From Leptodactylus fallax (Eukaryota > Chordata > Amphibia > Anura > Leptodactylidae): a stretch of 64,000 bases of DNA. The notes under the pieces are model-generated. The model did no database searches. It worked only from the letters and a program-made list of their open reading frames with translations, and was not told the DNA's origin. The stretch is taken from assembly GCA_947044405.1 (NCBI GenBank), contig CAMRHE010000157.1, positions 124,001-188,000 of the forward strand. The letters are read 5' to 3'. Below, one piece after another: positions 11,936 through 22,240 of this stretch. The translations under genes and the position numbers were made by a program. How positions within the stretch are numbered: position 1 is the stretch's first letter; every line of letters starts with the position of its first letter.

Positions 11936-12487
11936 AATGAAGAGGAATTCCTCTGATTAGTAGACTGTAAAATATACATTATATAAATCACATCAAGAAG
12001 AACATCCACTACCCAATAGTTTTACTTCTTACAAGTAAAGCATATATAGTAGTATATGTGTGCCTTTATAAAGTATGCTTAAAATTGGTGTACAATAAAT
12101 GTTAGTTTGTACTCAGTAATAAAAACTTCCTTAACAATAATAACTCTGGATGGCATAGAAAATGTTCAATGTCAGCTAATTCTAGAGTCCATGACAGTTC
12201 AAAACTCTACTAAAATCTACATACCAAGTCTGAGAATTAGTAGCTGTATTCTACCAGTGCCACAGGGCACAGTTTGTAATGATGCTGTGATCCAAAGATC
12301 TCACCTACTGTATATCCTTAAGCAATTTATGCTAAGCAACAGCCCAAGCATGTTCAGGTTAAGCTCAATAAATAAAGAGAGATTTTGGATAGCATGGGTG
12401 ACTCCATAATAAATAAAACTAGAATAATATACTAATACAATAATATTAATACAGTATAAGTACTTATCATATAAATGTTTCACTGCA
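11936..12487. other. Upstream spacer of olfactory receptor 2
   Basis: AT-rich and without a recognised gene. It ends in a splice-acceptor-like 'cactgcag' (AG at 12487-12488), 19 nt before the receptor's ATG. Confidence 0.5.
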
Positions 12488-12507
12488 GCATTCCATGACT
12501 GTTGAAA

Positions 12508-13452
12508 ATGATCATAAGTAATCTCACCACCGTGAATGAGTTCATCCTACTGGGACTCACTGACAAGAAGGACATGCAGATAGTGCTATTTATTGTATTT
12601 CTTATATGTTACATTGTTTCTTTACTTGGTAATATAGTAATAATTTGGATCAGTAGCACAAACCCACGACTCAACACTCCGATGTACTTCTTTTTGAGAA
12701 ATCTCTCCTTGCTAGACATCTGGTATACATCAAGTGTTGTTCCTAAAATGCTCATAAACTTTGTATCAGTAAGGAAAACAATATCTTTTGATGTTTGTTT
12801 CATCCAGTTGTTCATCCACCTCTCTCTAGGAGGGGCAGAATGTTACCTGCTGTTGACCATGGCCTATGACCGCTATGTGGCTATATGCAGCCCCTTACGT
12901 TACACTAATATTATGCATCCTATCTTATGCATTAAAATGGCAACTGCATCTTGGATTGGTGGTATATCAAACTCAATAATACAAACATTTAATACATTAC
13001 AGTTACCTTTCTGTGGTCCAAATGTAATAAATCATTTTTTCTGTGAGGCGCCCATACTGTTAGAGTTAGCCTGCAGAGATACAACCTTTAATAAAACTAT
13101 CATATTCTTATGTGCTATAATAGTAGCTGTTATCCCTTTTTTCTTCATTCTTATTACATATGTCAATATAATTTTCAGCATAATGAAGATTCATACAACT
13201 ACAGGACGGAAAAAAGCCTTTTCCACTTGTGCTTCACATGTTATTGTGGTCACATTATTTTATGGCACCATTTTTATTATATATTTGAGACCCGGAACTG
13301 TTCATGTCACTAACCAAGACAAAATGGCCACCTTGTTCTACAGTGTTATAACCCCAATGCTAAATCCATTGATCTACACTTTGAGAAATAAAGATGTAAA
13401 AGTTGCACTAAAAGAAATTACGCGGAAAAAGATTCTGCAAGAGAAGACCTGA
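12508..13452 (+). CDS. Class II olfactory receptor 2 (314 aa, intact)
   Basis: This is an odorant GPCR paralogous to the gene at 2736. I chose the ATG at 12508 (protein starts MIISNLTTVNEF) because it aligns with the N-terminus of the paralogues; an in-frame TTG two codons upstream is not a start. Features seen: glycosylation site NLT at residues 5-7, PMYFFLRNLSLLD in TM2, MAYDRYVAICSPL at the end of TM3, LPFCGPNVINHFFCE in the second extracellular loop with conserved cysteines, KAFSTCASHV in TM6, and PMLNPLIYTLRN in TM7. All hallmark motifs are intact, with no stop or frameshift. The last third is almost identical at DNA level to that of receptor 1, more than elsewhere in the two genes. Subfamily and ligand are unknown. 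Confidence 0.95.
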   Translation: MIISNLTTVNEFILLGLTDKKDMQIVLFIVFLICYIVSLLGNIVIIWISSTNPRLNTPMYFFLRNLSLLDIWYTSSVVPKMLINFVSVRKTISFDVCFIQLFIHLSLGGAECYLLLTMAYDRYVAICSPLRYTNIMHPILCIKMATASWIGGISNSIIQTFNTLQLPFCGPNVINHFFCEAPILLELACRDTTFNKTIIFLCAIIVAVIPFFFILITYVNIIFSIMKIHTTTGRKKAFSTCASHVIVVTLFYGTIFIIYLRPGTVHVTNQDKMATLFYSVITPMLNPLIYTLRNKDVKVALKEITRKKILQEKT

Positions 13453-13508
13453 TGATGTGTGGAAAATGTATAGAAAGAGGATATTTTGTATAAAATTTTC
13501 TTTACATT

Positions 13509-13842
13509 TTTAAAGGGGTTCTCCTTTTTTTCCAGTAGCAGGGAGACCATAAAATAAAAAATATATACTCACTTCTCTCCCAATCTTAAGTTGCGACTCC
13601 TTTCACCGTTGTGTTCTGTTCATATACAGAGATGCTGCCGAATGTCACTGAGTCCAGCAGTCCTCTAGACATGAGGTCACTGCTGCAGTTTTTCTATATA
13701 CAAACAGAGAGCAGTGGTGAAGGCAGCCATAACATAAGAACAACTCGGAGAAAAGAGGTGATTTTTTTTTTTTTCTTTTATATTGTAAGGCCTCCCCTGC
13801 TGCTGGAAAACAATATAATCTCAGACAATCCCTTTCAAGAGG
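13509..13842. repeat. MITE-like element with imperfect inverted ends
   Basis: The left end TTAAAGGGGTTCTCC with 'tccagtagcagggagacc' is mirrored on the right by 'ggcctcccctgctgctgga' and 'caatcccttt'. The right TTAA is mutated. It has no coding capacity. Confidence 0.65.
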
Positions 13843-13845
13843 GCC

Positions 13846-14503
13846 TTTCATGTCCTTTAAGATATGGCATGTTTAATTCAGCACACTGTCAGTTTTGCAG
13901 GTATATGCCCCAGTGCCAGAGATATCAGTGCCGTTAGTTTCGGCTACCAATGTCACTGCACTGTCAGGCTATGTTGACATTTGCTCTGGAGTTTCTGTTG
14001 GAGACTACATCGCAGAGTCAACCAAAAATCAGCAGAGGAAAAAGTCCTGCATGAAGGACTTTTTACTCTTATGGTTTCAGTTTAAAAGTGACAGACACCT
14101 GACAGATCCCATTATAGTCTTTGAGGTCTGTCGGGCTTTGTGTGTAACCAATGTTTTAGCAGTCCAACTCTCTATTGTTCGGGTCCCCTAACAGACCTGA
14201 ACAATGGAGATGCACCACTAGTGTGAACCTACTGTTGGAATGGCTGGCCTCACAGATTAGTGTGATCACTGGATGATAAATAAAACCCCCTGATGGTACT
14301 CTTCTATAGACTTGTACTGTAAAGGGGAGCGTTCTCCACCACCCAGTGATGACACTGAACTATCAGGCTGGCACCTCTGACATCTCTGGTACCAATCTCT
14401 CTGTCACTCGGGCACATACCTGCAAAACTGAAAGGGCACTGATTAAAAGACACTGCCAGCTTTACAGTGGTATATAACATGTTAAGGTCATGAAAGGTCG
14501 TCT
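13846..14503. repeat. Palindromic MITE-like element with another repeat nested in it
   Basis: The outer arms are inverted: 'cctttcatgtcctttaa' and 'cagttttgcaggtatatg' on the left answer 'catacctgcaaaactga' and 'ggtcatgaaaggtcg' on the right. The middle (about 13970-14240) is a separate repeat similar to window positions 1-205, apparently inserted in the loop. Relatives of the outer arms occur at 18440-18605, 28534-28923 and 57665-57813. Confidence 0.7.
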
Positions 14504-14759
14504 GTAAGCTACTACATACCTATAAAGTGGCTCTGGCATTTATGTGTATGAACCAAAGGTAAAGAATAACTATATTAAAAAACCTAATTACTAAATAGTC
14601 AGCTATTTACTTATTATCAATACATGACAAACTTACTGGCACTTCTAGCTGTATGGTTTCATGGTTTGACAGTTCATTATTTGTTGTGTTTCTCTGTAAT
14701 AGTTTTTGTGTCTAGAACATAGATGAGGAAGTAAATGAAATACTGATCTAGGTTTACGT

Positions 14760-15072
14760 TTAAAGGGGTTGTCCAGGATCATTCAAATTAAATGCATGCA
14801 GCACGGGAGGGATAGAAAATAAAAAAGCACTGTTACTTACCTGCATTCAGCTTTCCATCGCATTGATGGAACTGCTGAAGTCAGTCACTGCTCCTAGAGG
14901 TATAGTGCTGAGAGCAATGATGGCTGCAGTGATCCCATCAATATGCCATCACTGCAGCAGCCCCTCTATATACAAACAGGGGCAGCCCAGTGCAGGAATA
15001 GAGAGAAGGATACAGGTAGGTATGGATTTAAATGCCTACATTCAATTCTATGATCCTGGACAACCCTTTTAA
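14760..15072. mobile_element. TTAA-flanked MITE (313 bp)
   Basis: The ends are TTAAAGGGGTTGTCCAGGAT on the left (14760) and the inverted ATCCTGGACAACCCTTTTAA on the right (to 15072); 21 of 22 terminal bases pair. TTAA at both edges is the target-duplication signature of piggyBac-type elements, so a non-autonomous piggyBac-like origin is inferred. It has no coding capacity. Related ends occur at 43657-44095 and 59786-60015. Confidence 0.85.
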
Positions 15073-15598
15073 TCTTTATCAGCCATCTAAAATACTGGCA
15101 TCTTTTTATGAGGCAGAGGAGGCCGAGAACCCCCGTTTGCATGGAGACTGCAGAGGGTAAAAATGTTTTTCTACATTCAGTACCAGAATTATAAAATGTG
15201 CATGGTCTGTGAGACTCTGTACACCACAAAGTGGCCTGCAAATGTGACGTCTTCCTAAGGAGACAATACCCCTTCTGATCCACATCTATGACCTCTCACT
15301 TAGCCAAACCAGTACCCTGCTTCACACTGATGAGGGGCAATAACTGTGATGCAGCTGTCTGCAGACGGGTCTCTCTTCCTTTTGGAAGATATCCTCTAGT
15401 TTGGCTATAATCTCAGTCAATGTCACTAGGTTTCTTAGAAAACCAGGCATTGCTCTATAGGGTAATACCTTTCATCAGGTAGCAATAGAACAAGTTTTCC
15501 ATTTTCCATCAAGGAGAACTTGGAGAAATTTGTATACCAATGTAAGACACCATATTGATAAAAATAGCCAGCCTCACAGCACTGTCAAGAAATACATA
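15073..15598. other. Spacer
   Basis: No gene or defined element is seen. Confidence 0.4.
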
Positions 15599-17229
15599 CA
15601 GTGCCTTGCGAAAGTATTCGGCCCCCTTGAACTTTTCAACCTTTTGCCACATTTCAGGCTTCAAACATAAGGATACAAAATTTTAATTTTTTGGTGAAGA
15701 ATCAACAACAAGTGGGACACAATCGTGAAGTGGAACGAAATTTATTGGATATTTTAAACTTTTGTGAAAAATAAAAAACTGAAAAGTGGGACGTGCCAAA
15801 TTATTCGGCCCCCTTAAGTTAATACTTTGTAGCACCACCTTTTGCTGCGATTACAGCTGCAAGTGCTTGGGGTATGTCTATATCAGTTTTGCCCATCAAG
15901 AGACTGAAATTCTTGCCCATTCTTCCTTGGAAAACAGCTGGAGCTCAGTGAGGTTGGATGGAGAGCGTTTGTGAACAGCAGTTTTCAGCTCTTTTCACAG
16001 ATTCTCGATTGGATTCAGGTCTGGACTTTGACTTGGCCATTCTAACACCTGGATACGTTTATTTGTGAATCATTCCATTGTAGATTTTGCTTTATGTTTG
16101 GGATCATTGTCTTGTTGGAAGATAAATCTCCGTCCCAGTCTCAGGTCTTTTGCAGACTCCAACAGGTTTTCTTCCAGAATGGTCCTGTATTTGGCTCCAT
16201 CCATCTTCCCATCAATTTTAACCATCTTCCCTGTCCCTGCTGAAGAAGAGCAGGCCAAAACCATGATGCTGCCACCACCATGTTTGACAGCGGGGATGGT
16301 GTGTTCAGGGTGATGAGCTGTGTTGCTTTTACGCCAAACATATCGTTTTACATTGTGGCCAAAAAGTTCAATTTTGGTTTCATCTGACCAGAGCACCTTC
16401 TTCCACATGTTTGGTGTGTCTCCCATGTGGCTTGTTGCAAACTTTAAACAAGACTTTTTATGGCTATCTTTGAGAAATGGCTTTCTTCTTGCCACTCTTC
16501 CATAAAGGCCAGATTTGTGCAGTGTACGACTGATTGTTGTCCTATGGACAGACTCTCCCACCTCAGCTGTAGATCTCTGCAGTTCATCCAGAGTGATCAT
16601 GGGCCTCTTGGCTGCATCTCTGATCAGTCTTCTCCTTGTTTGAGATGAAAGTTTAGAGGGACGGTCGGGTCTTGGTAGATTTGCAGTGGTCTGATACTCC
16701 TTCCATTTCAATATGATCGCTTTCACAGTGCTCCTTGGGATGTTTAAAGTTTGGGAAATCTTTTTGTATCCAAATCCGGCTTTAAACTTCTCCACAACAG
16801 TATCACGGACCTGCCTGGTGTGTTCCTTGGTTTTCATGATGCTCTCTGCGCTTTAAACAGAACCCTGAGACTATCACAGAGCAGGTGCATTTATACGGAG
16901 ACTTGATTACACACAGGTGGATTATATTTATCATCATCAGTCATTTAGGACAACATTGGATCATTCAGAGATCCTCACTGAACTTCTGGAGTGAGTTTGC
17001 TGCACTGAAAGTAAAGGGGCCGAATAATATTGCACACACCACTTTTCAGTTGTTTATTTTTTACAAAAGTTTAAAATAACCAATAAATTTCGTTCCACTT
17101 CACAATTGTGTCCCACTTGTTGTTGATTCTTCACCAAAAAATAAAAATTTTATATCTTTATGTTTGAAGCCTGAAATGTGGCAAAAGGTTGAAAAGTTCA
17201 AGGGGGCCGAATACTTTTGCAAGGCACTG
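15599..17229 (-). mobile_element. Tc1-type DD34E element, decayed (1631 bp)
   Basis: Complete ends are seen: CAGTGCCTTGCGAAAGTATT on the left and the inverted AATACTTTTGCAAGGCACTG on the right, each flanked by TA (15597-15598 and 17230-17231). The inverted repeats run about 190 bp, with the inner motif 'gggggccgaat' repeated near each arm, an IR/DR arrangement as in Sleeping Beauty-type elements. The transposase is on the minus strand and is broken. Confidence 0.95.
15819..16837 (-). pseudogene. Tc1-type DD34E transposase with several C-terminal stops
   Basis: The intact N-terminal 255 codons begin MKTKEHTRQVRD. They include the helix-turn-helix region (YKKISQTLNIPRSTVKAI), the first catalytic Asp in VLWSDETK, and the second in [11 protein letters not shown]. 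Past KSTME the frame is hit by TGG to TGA at two Trp codons, one before FTNK and one after NPIENL. Further stops follow after EEWARISVS and beyond, and a frameshift precedes the old TAA at 15819. SPDLNPIE with the catalytic Glu is still readable between stops. Most lesions look like C-to-T or G-to-A changes, typical of decay of methylated DNA. MVWGCF has also mutated to MVLACS. The gene is non-functional. Confidence 0.93.
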
Positions 17230-17629
17230 TATATGTCTCTATATAACCACAGGCATTTAAGATCTGAGGCTAGTACTATGAATTATAGACATATTGCCCT
17301 AACTCTCCAGTCAGCACCTATTTAAGCAAAAGGAGATACTCTGCTGCCTCACACAGTGTAGCATGTGTATCCTGCCTCCTCATCACCTGTCCTCTCTTCT
17401 CCAGCACCTCAGTGTAACTGTTTCATGTACAATCACATGTACTTTAAGGCCCTGGACTGCAGAAGATGGGGTAGAGGAGTCAGAATGCATATACTGCGGC
17501 TTCTTGCGCTGTGTCATGCAGTAGATGATTTAAGAAATAAAGTAAAAGCATGCTGGACATTTTTTTGAAGTAACATTAGACATATGTGGACCCCTCAATC
17601 TGTCTCTGCAGACTGCACATGGTGTTATT
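17230..17629. other. Spacer
   Basis: No gene or repeat is recognised. Confidence 0.4.
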
Positions 17630-18296
17630 ACATTGGTGAGGCACCAAGGGGGTCATAAAAATAGCAGAAACTGCATACTCACCTCTGTATTTAGCTGGAG
17701 ATCCAGCAGAAAGTCTCAGTTTGGGTCCCCGCCAATCCTGACCTTTGGTCCTCACATGAGTGGTACAGCCAATCAGTGACTGCGCGGTGATGTCGTGTTC
17801 ACATAGAGCGTCATCACTCTGCCACTGATCAGCTGAAACACATGGGCAGAATATCAACAAAGACTGGGGACCTGAACAGAGTCTCCGCTGAATCCCTGGC
17901 CGAAGGGAGTATGCAGATTCAGTTATGTTATACCTCATCAGGAGTTTAAAAAAACGAATTGGAATACCCCTTTAATAGGATTTTCTGGATTAAAAAAATG
18001 ACCTTAAGCAGGAAATGTTATAAAATAAAGAAATCTATACTCACCTATGCTCTGGAAGTCTGGATTGACTCTGTAGCCATGATGTTACATACATTATTCA
18101 TTTGAACATTGCAGTCAGTCACTGGCTTTAGTGGTGACATTTGGCTCCCTTAGGCATGTGAATGATTGTACGTGATGTAATTGTCTCAGGACCAATGGGG
18201 CATATATTGGGGAACATAGGTTATGTCCTTATTTTGTAACATGTCTTGGCCATGTCCATTTTTTTAAGTCTTAGAAAACCCTTTGAATATACAAGG
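17630..18296. repeat. Two adjoining MITE-like repeats
   Basis: The second (about 17974-18294) has inverted ends: 'ggattttctggattaaaa' against 'tttttaagtcttagaaaacc'. The first ends 'gaatacccctttaatag' and includes 'gcatactcacctctg', a wording shared with other repeats here ('tatactcac' at 13564 and 18040). There is no coding capacity. Confidence 0.5.
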
Positions 18297-18439
18297 GTTA
18301 TTCTTGCTTTTGGTAGGCTGGTAGGCTACAGTAAAGCCAGCCTCCATAGCACAGGTAACTACCAGCGAACACTTGAGAGGGGGTAGGACGAAGAGTTACT
18401 CAGAGACCAGGTGCAGGTTCCAATCACTTGACCATTTGT

Positions 18440-18605
18440 GGCCTCTAAGATAAGGCACTGTCAGTTTTGCAGGTACATGCCCCAGTTCCAGTGATATTGA
18501 AGCTATAGTATCAGAGGGGCAGTGCAGTTATATCAGTAGCTGAAACTAACAGCATCAGTATCTCTGGAACTGGGGCACGTACCTGCAACCACAGATTTTT
18601 CCCTT
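18440..18605. repeat. Palindromic repeat fragment of the 13.8 kb family
   Basis: The inverted arms 'cagttttgcaggtacatgcc' and 'ggggcacgtacctgcaa' flank about 100 bp. The arms match those of the element at 13846-14503. Confidence 0.7.
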
Positions 18606-19034
18606 AGTATAATCCACTCCTATGCTTCATAACAGCCTAGATTCACAGAAAAAGAGTCACGGGGCTGAACTGTTCTGTCTGCAATCCAGACCTTTTACCG
18701 ATAGAAAACATTTATCGCATTATGAAATGAAAAACTTCAACAAAGACGACCCAGGACTGTTGAGCAGCTAGAGCCATACATCAGACAAGAATGGAACAAC
18801 ATTCATCTCCCAAAACTCCAGCAATTGGTCTCCTCACTTCACTTCCTAGACATTTACAGACTGTTGTAAAAAAAGAAGAGGGAGTGCTACACAATGGTAG
18901 GCCCGGCCTACCCCAACATTTTTGAGATGTGTTGCAGGGGCGTAACTACCGGGGTAGCAGTGGTAGCGACTGCCACAGGGCCCGGAACATTACGGGGCCC
19001 GGGGCCCTGTGGCAGTCGCTACCGTGAACCCCAC

Positions 19035-19368
19035 AATCACTGCTATCGTTATACTCCGGGGTCTTTTGAGTTCCCGGAGTATAACGATCGGGTGCCCAGG
19101 GGAGGTGAGCGAACATAAAAAACACTGTAACTCACCGCTCCGCAGACTTCGGGCCTGTTTGGTGACGTCCCAGACGTCAGCCGACGTCATTATGCGTCGC
19201 GACGCCGGCCTGGATCGCGCGAGATCCGACAAGATGGCCGAAGTAGCGCACGGGAGTGCACCGGAGCGAGGAAGAGGTAAGTTGCAGTGTTTTCTATGTT
19301 TCTATCCTCCCCTGGGTCTCCGATCATTATACTCTGGGGTCTGAAAAGACCCCAGAATATAATAATCG
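19035..19368. repeat. CpG-rich palindromic core of hAT element A
   Basis: The outer arms 'gttatactccggggtctttt' and 'ctgaaaagaccccagaatat' pair with gaps. Further in, 'aacataaaaaacactgtaac' pairs with 'cagtgttttctatgtttcta'. The centre is rich in CG. The same arrangement in the same order occurs in hAT element B at 20812-21195. Confidence 0.8.
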
Positions 19369-19384
19369 TTCATGGGTGGTCCAC

Positions 19385-20090
19385 AATGGGGCATAATACT
19401 GTGTTCAGGGGCCACTATGGGGCAAACTAATGTGTGCAGGAGCCACTATGGGGCAAACTACTGTGTGCAGGGGCTACTATGGGGCAAACTACTGTGTGCA
19501 GGGGCAACTATGGGGCAAACTACTGTGTGCAGGGGCTACTATGGGGCAAACTACTGTGTGCAGGGGCCACTATGGGGCAAACTACTGTGTGCAGGGGCTA
19601 CTATGGGGCAAACTACTGTGTGCAGGGGCTACTATGGGACAAACTACTGTGTGCAGGGGCCACTATGGGGCAAACTACTGTGTGCAGGGGCCACTATGGG
19701 GCAAACTACTGTGTGCAGGGGCCACTATGGGGCAAACTACTGTGTGCAGGGGCCACTATGGGGCAAACTACTGTGTGCAGGGGCCACTATGGGGCAAACT
19801 ACTGTGTGCAGGGGCTACTATGGGGCAAACTACTGTGTGCAGGGGCTACTATGGGGCAAACTACTGCGTGCAGGCGCCACTATGGGGCAAACTACTGTGT
19901 GCAGGGGCCACTATGGGGCATAATATTGTGTGCAGGGGCCACAATGCTGCATAATACCTTGTCCAGGGGCCACTATGGGGCATAATACCGTGTGCAGGGG
20001 CTACTATGGGGCATAATACCGTGTGCAGGGGCCACTATGGGACATAATACCGTGTGCAGGGGCCACTATGGGGCAAAATAGTGTGCGCAG
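19385..20090. repeat. 31-bp minisatellite array, about 22 units
   Basis: Units read GGGGCCACTATGGGGC followed by AAACTACTGTGTGCA (31 bp). They vary at few sites (ccacta or ctacta), with the last units changing to 'cataatacc'. It lies wholly inside hAT element A. Confidence 0.97.
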
Positions 20091-20250
20091 GAATGCGGTT
20101 TGTGTGTGGGGGGGGGGTTGGGGGCGGCGGTTTGGGGGGGTTGGGGGCGGCGACTTGGGGGGGGTTGGGGGCGGCGGCTTGGGGGGGGGGCCCCATGTCA
20201 AATGTTCGCCTTGGGGCCCAGCCATTCCTAGTTACACCACTGATGTGTTG

Positions 20251-20682
20251 CCATCAATATCTAAATGAATTTTTGCAAATGAAATGGAAAACTTTCAACT
20301 CATGATATGTGTTTTATTGTAAATAAAATATGGTTATATGAGGTTTCCAAATCATTGCATTCTTTACATTTTACACACCCATTTTTTTTGGAATTGGGGT
20401 TGTACAATAACTTCTCAGAAATGGATAGTGCAGGCGAATATAAGAAACTATGTAACATATGTTTTTAATGAAATACGTTTCCTTCTCCCTTTCTCAAACT
20501 GAGATGCTTTTTACATGGAAGGCTATCAGAGGGGAGGAGGAGACTGATGAAAAAGTCATACACGTACTGCAGCTGCTAAGCTCTGCTATACTGTGAGCGA
20601 GAGAGCTCATTTGACACTACTTAATCTTACATTCCACTTGCAATATTTTTTAATGAAAACTTGGTTTACAATTAGAGGTATA
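20251..20682. other. Spacer between the two hAT elements
   Basis: AT-rich host sequence of about 430 bp with no recognised feature. It separates the right duplication of A from the left duplication of B. Confidence 0.5.
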
Positions 20683-20811
20683 CTCTAGAACAGGGGTCGG
20701 CAACCTATGGCACGCGTGCCACTCTTGGCACGCGAGGCTTATTTCCCTGGTACGGCAGCGGACTCCTCACCCAGCAGTTTCGATCGGACCAAACACGTCC
20801 GAAATGAAACT

Positions 20812-21195
20812 GCTATTATTATACTGTGGGGTCTCTTCAGACTCCCGAGTATAATAAGCGGAGCCCCCGGGGAGGTGATGAAACATAAAAAACAATGTTA
20901 CTCACTATTCCACGCTCCGCAGCCGCCCTGTGCTCTTCAGGCGCTTCTGCCTGAAGTCAGCTGACAGGGCCTCAGGGGTCGCGTCTGCGTCTGACGTCAT
21001 TACGCATAATGACGCGACGTGACCCCTGAGACTCAATGAGCGGTCGCTGACTACAGGCAGAAGCGCCTGAAGATACAGAGCGGCTGCGGAGCGTAGGGAA
21101 CAAGGTGAGTAACATTGTTTTTTATGTTTCATCACCTCTCTTTGCCCTCCACTTATTATACTCTGTGGTCTGAAGAGACCCCACAGTATAATAAT
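20812..21195. repeat. Long near-perfect palindrome inside hAT element B
   Basis: Arms of roughly 190 bp pair around 'cattacgcataatg' (about 21003). Examples are 'ctattattatactgtggggt' with 'accccacagtataataatag', 'atgaaacataaaaaacaatg' with 'cattgttttttatgtttcat', and 'cttcaggcgcttctgcctg' with 'caggcagaagcgcctgaag'. It could form a very stable hairpin as DNA or RNA, or be a MITE that inserted into the hAT element. Confidence 0.9.
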
Positions 21196-21199
21196 AGCA

Positions 21200-22240
21200 A
21201 GTGAGTGTGCAGGGGCCACTATAGAGCATAATACCGTGTGCAGGGGCCACTATAGAGCATAATACCATGTGCTGGGGCCGCTATGGAGCATAATACCGTG
21301 TGCAGGGGCCACTATGGGACATATACCGTGTGTAGGGGCCATTATGGGACATATTGCTGTGTGCAGGGGCCGCTATGGGACAAATACTGTGTGCAGGGGC
21401 TGCTATGGGACAAATACTGTGTGCAGAGGCCGCTATGGGACAAATACTGTGTGCAGAGGCCGCTATGGGACATAATACCGTGTGCAGGGGCCGTTATAGG
21501 ACATAATACCGTGTGCAGGGACCGCTATGGGACATAATACCATGTGCAGGGGCCGCTATGGGACATATACCGTGTGCAGGGGCTGCTATGGGACATATAC
21601 CGTGTGTAGGGGCCGTTATGGGACATATTGCTGTGTGCAGGGGCCGCTATGGGACAAATACTGTGTGCAGAGGCCGCTATGGGACAAATACTATGTGCAG
21701 AGGCCGCTATGGGACATAATACCATGTGCAGGGGCCGTTATAGGACATAATACCGTGTGCAGGGACCGCTATGGGACATAATACCGTGTGCAGGGGCCGC
21801 TATGAGACATATACCGTGTGCAGGGGCTGCTATGGGACATAATACCGTGTGTAGGGGCCATTATGGGACATATTGCTGTGTGCAGGGGCCACTATGGGAC
21901 AAATACTGTGTGCAGGGGCCGCTATGGGACATAATACCGTGTGCAGGGGCCGTTATAGGACATAATACCGTGTGCAGGGACCGCTATGGGACATATACCG
22001 TGTGCAGGGGCTGCTATGGGACGTATACCGTGTGTAGGGGCCGTTATGGGACATATTGCTGTGTGCAGGGGCCGCTATGGGACAAATACTGTGTGCAGAG
22101 GCCGCTATGGGACAAATACTATGTGCAGAGGCCGCTATGGGACATAATACCGTGTGCAGGGACCGCTATGGGACATAATACCGTGTGCAGGGACCACTAT
22201 GGGACATAATACCGTGTGCAGGGACCACTATGGGACATTA
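21200..22240. repeat. 31-bp minisatellite with higher-order repeat, about 33 units
   Basis: Units read GGGGCCGCTATGGGAC followed by ATAATACCGTGTGCA, with 30-bp variants. A marked unit ('gtgtgcagggaccgc') recurs at about 21511, 21755 and 21970, so blocks of seven or eight units (about 215-244 bp) have been duplicated. The sequence is clearly related to the array in element A. Confidence 0.95.

Larger units (their letters stand above)
18935..20242. mobile_element. hAT-type non-autonomous element A (1308 bp) with palindromic core and minisatellite
   Basis: The left end CAGGGGCGTAACTACC is answered by the inverted right end GGTGTAACTAG... (CTAGTTACACCACTG). A perfect 8-bp direct duplication ATGTGTTG flanks it (18927-18934 and 20243-20250), the target-duplication length of hAT elements. 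Inside are a CpG-rich inverted repeat (19035-19368), a 31-bp minisatellite (19385-20090) and a G-rich tail (20105-20195). No transposase is encoded. The long frames across the minisatellite arise because 31 is not a multiple of 3 and the unit lacks stops. Confidence 0.9.

Noticed and set aside
19372..19985. Three overlapping open frames of about 180 codons with repeated Cys/Gly/Tyr-rich peptides
   Set aside because: They are by-products of a stop-free 31-bp unit (31 is not a multiple of three), so each frame cycles through the same peptides. There are no start context, splice sites or homologues.
21269..22209. Open frames in the second minisatellite
   Set aside because: Same cause as above; the sequence lies within a non-coding hAT element.
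19385..22240. A CRISPR array, considered because of the regular 31-bp repeats
   Set aside because: There are no unique spacers; units are contiguous, and the setting is a vertebrate genome inside transposons.
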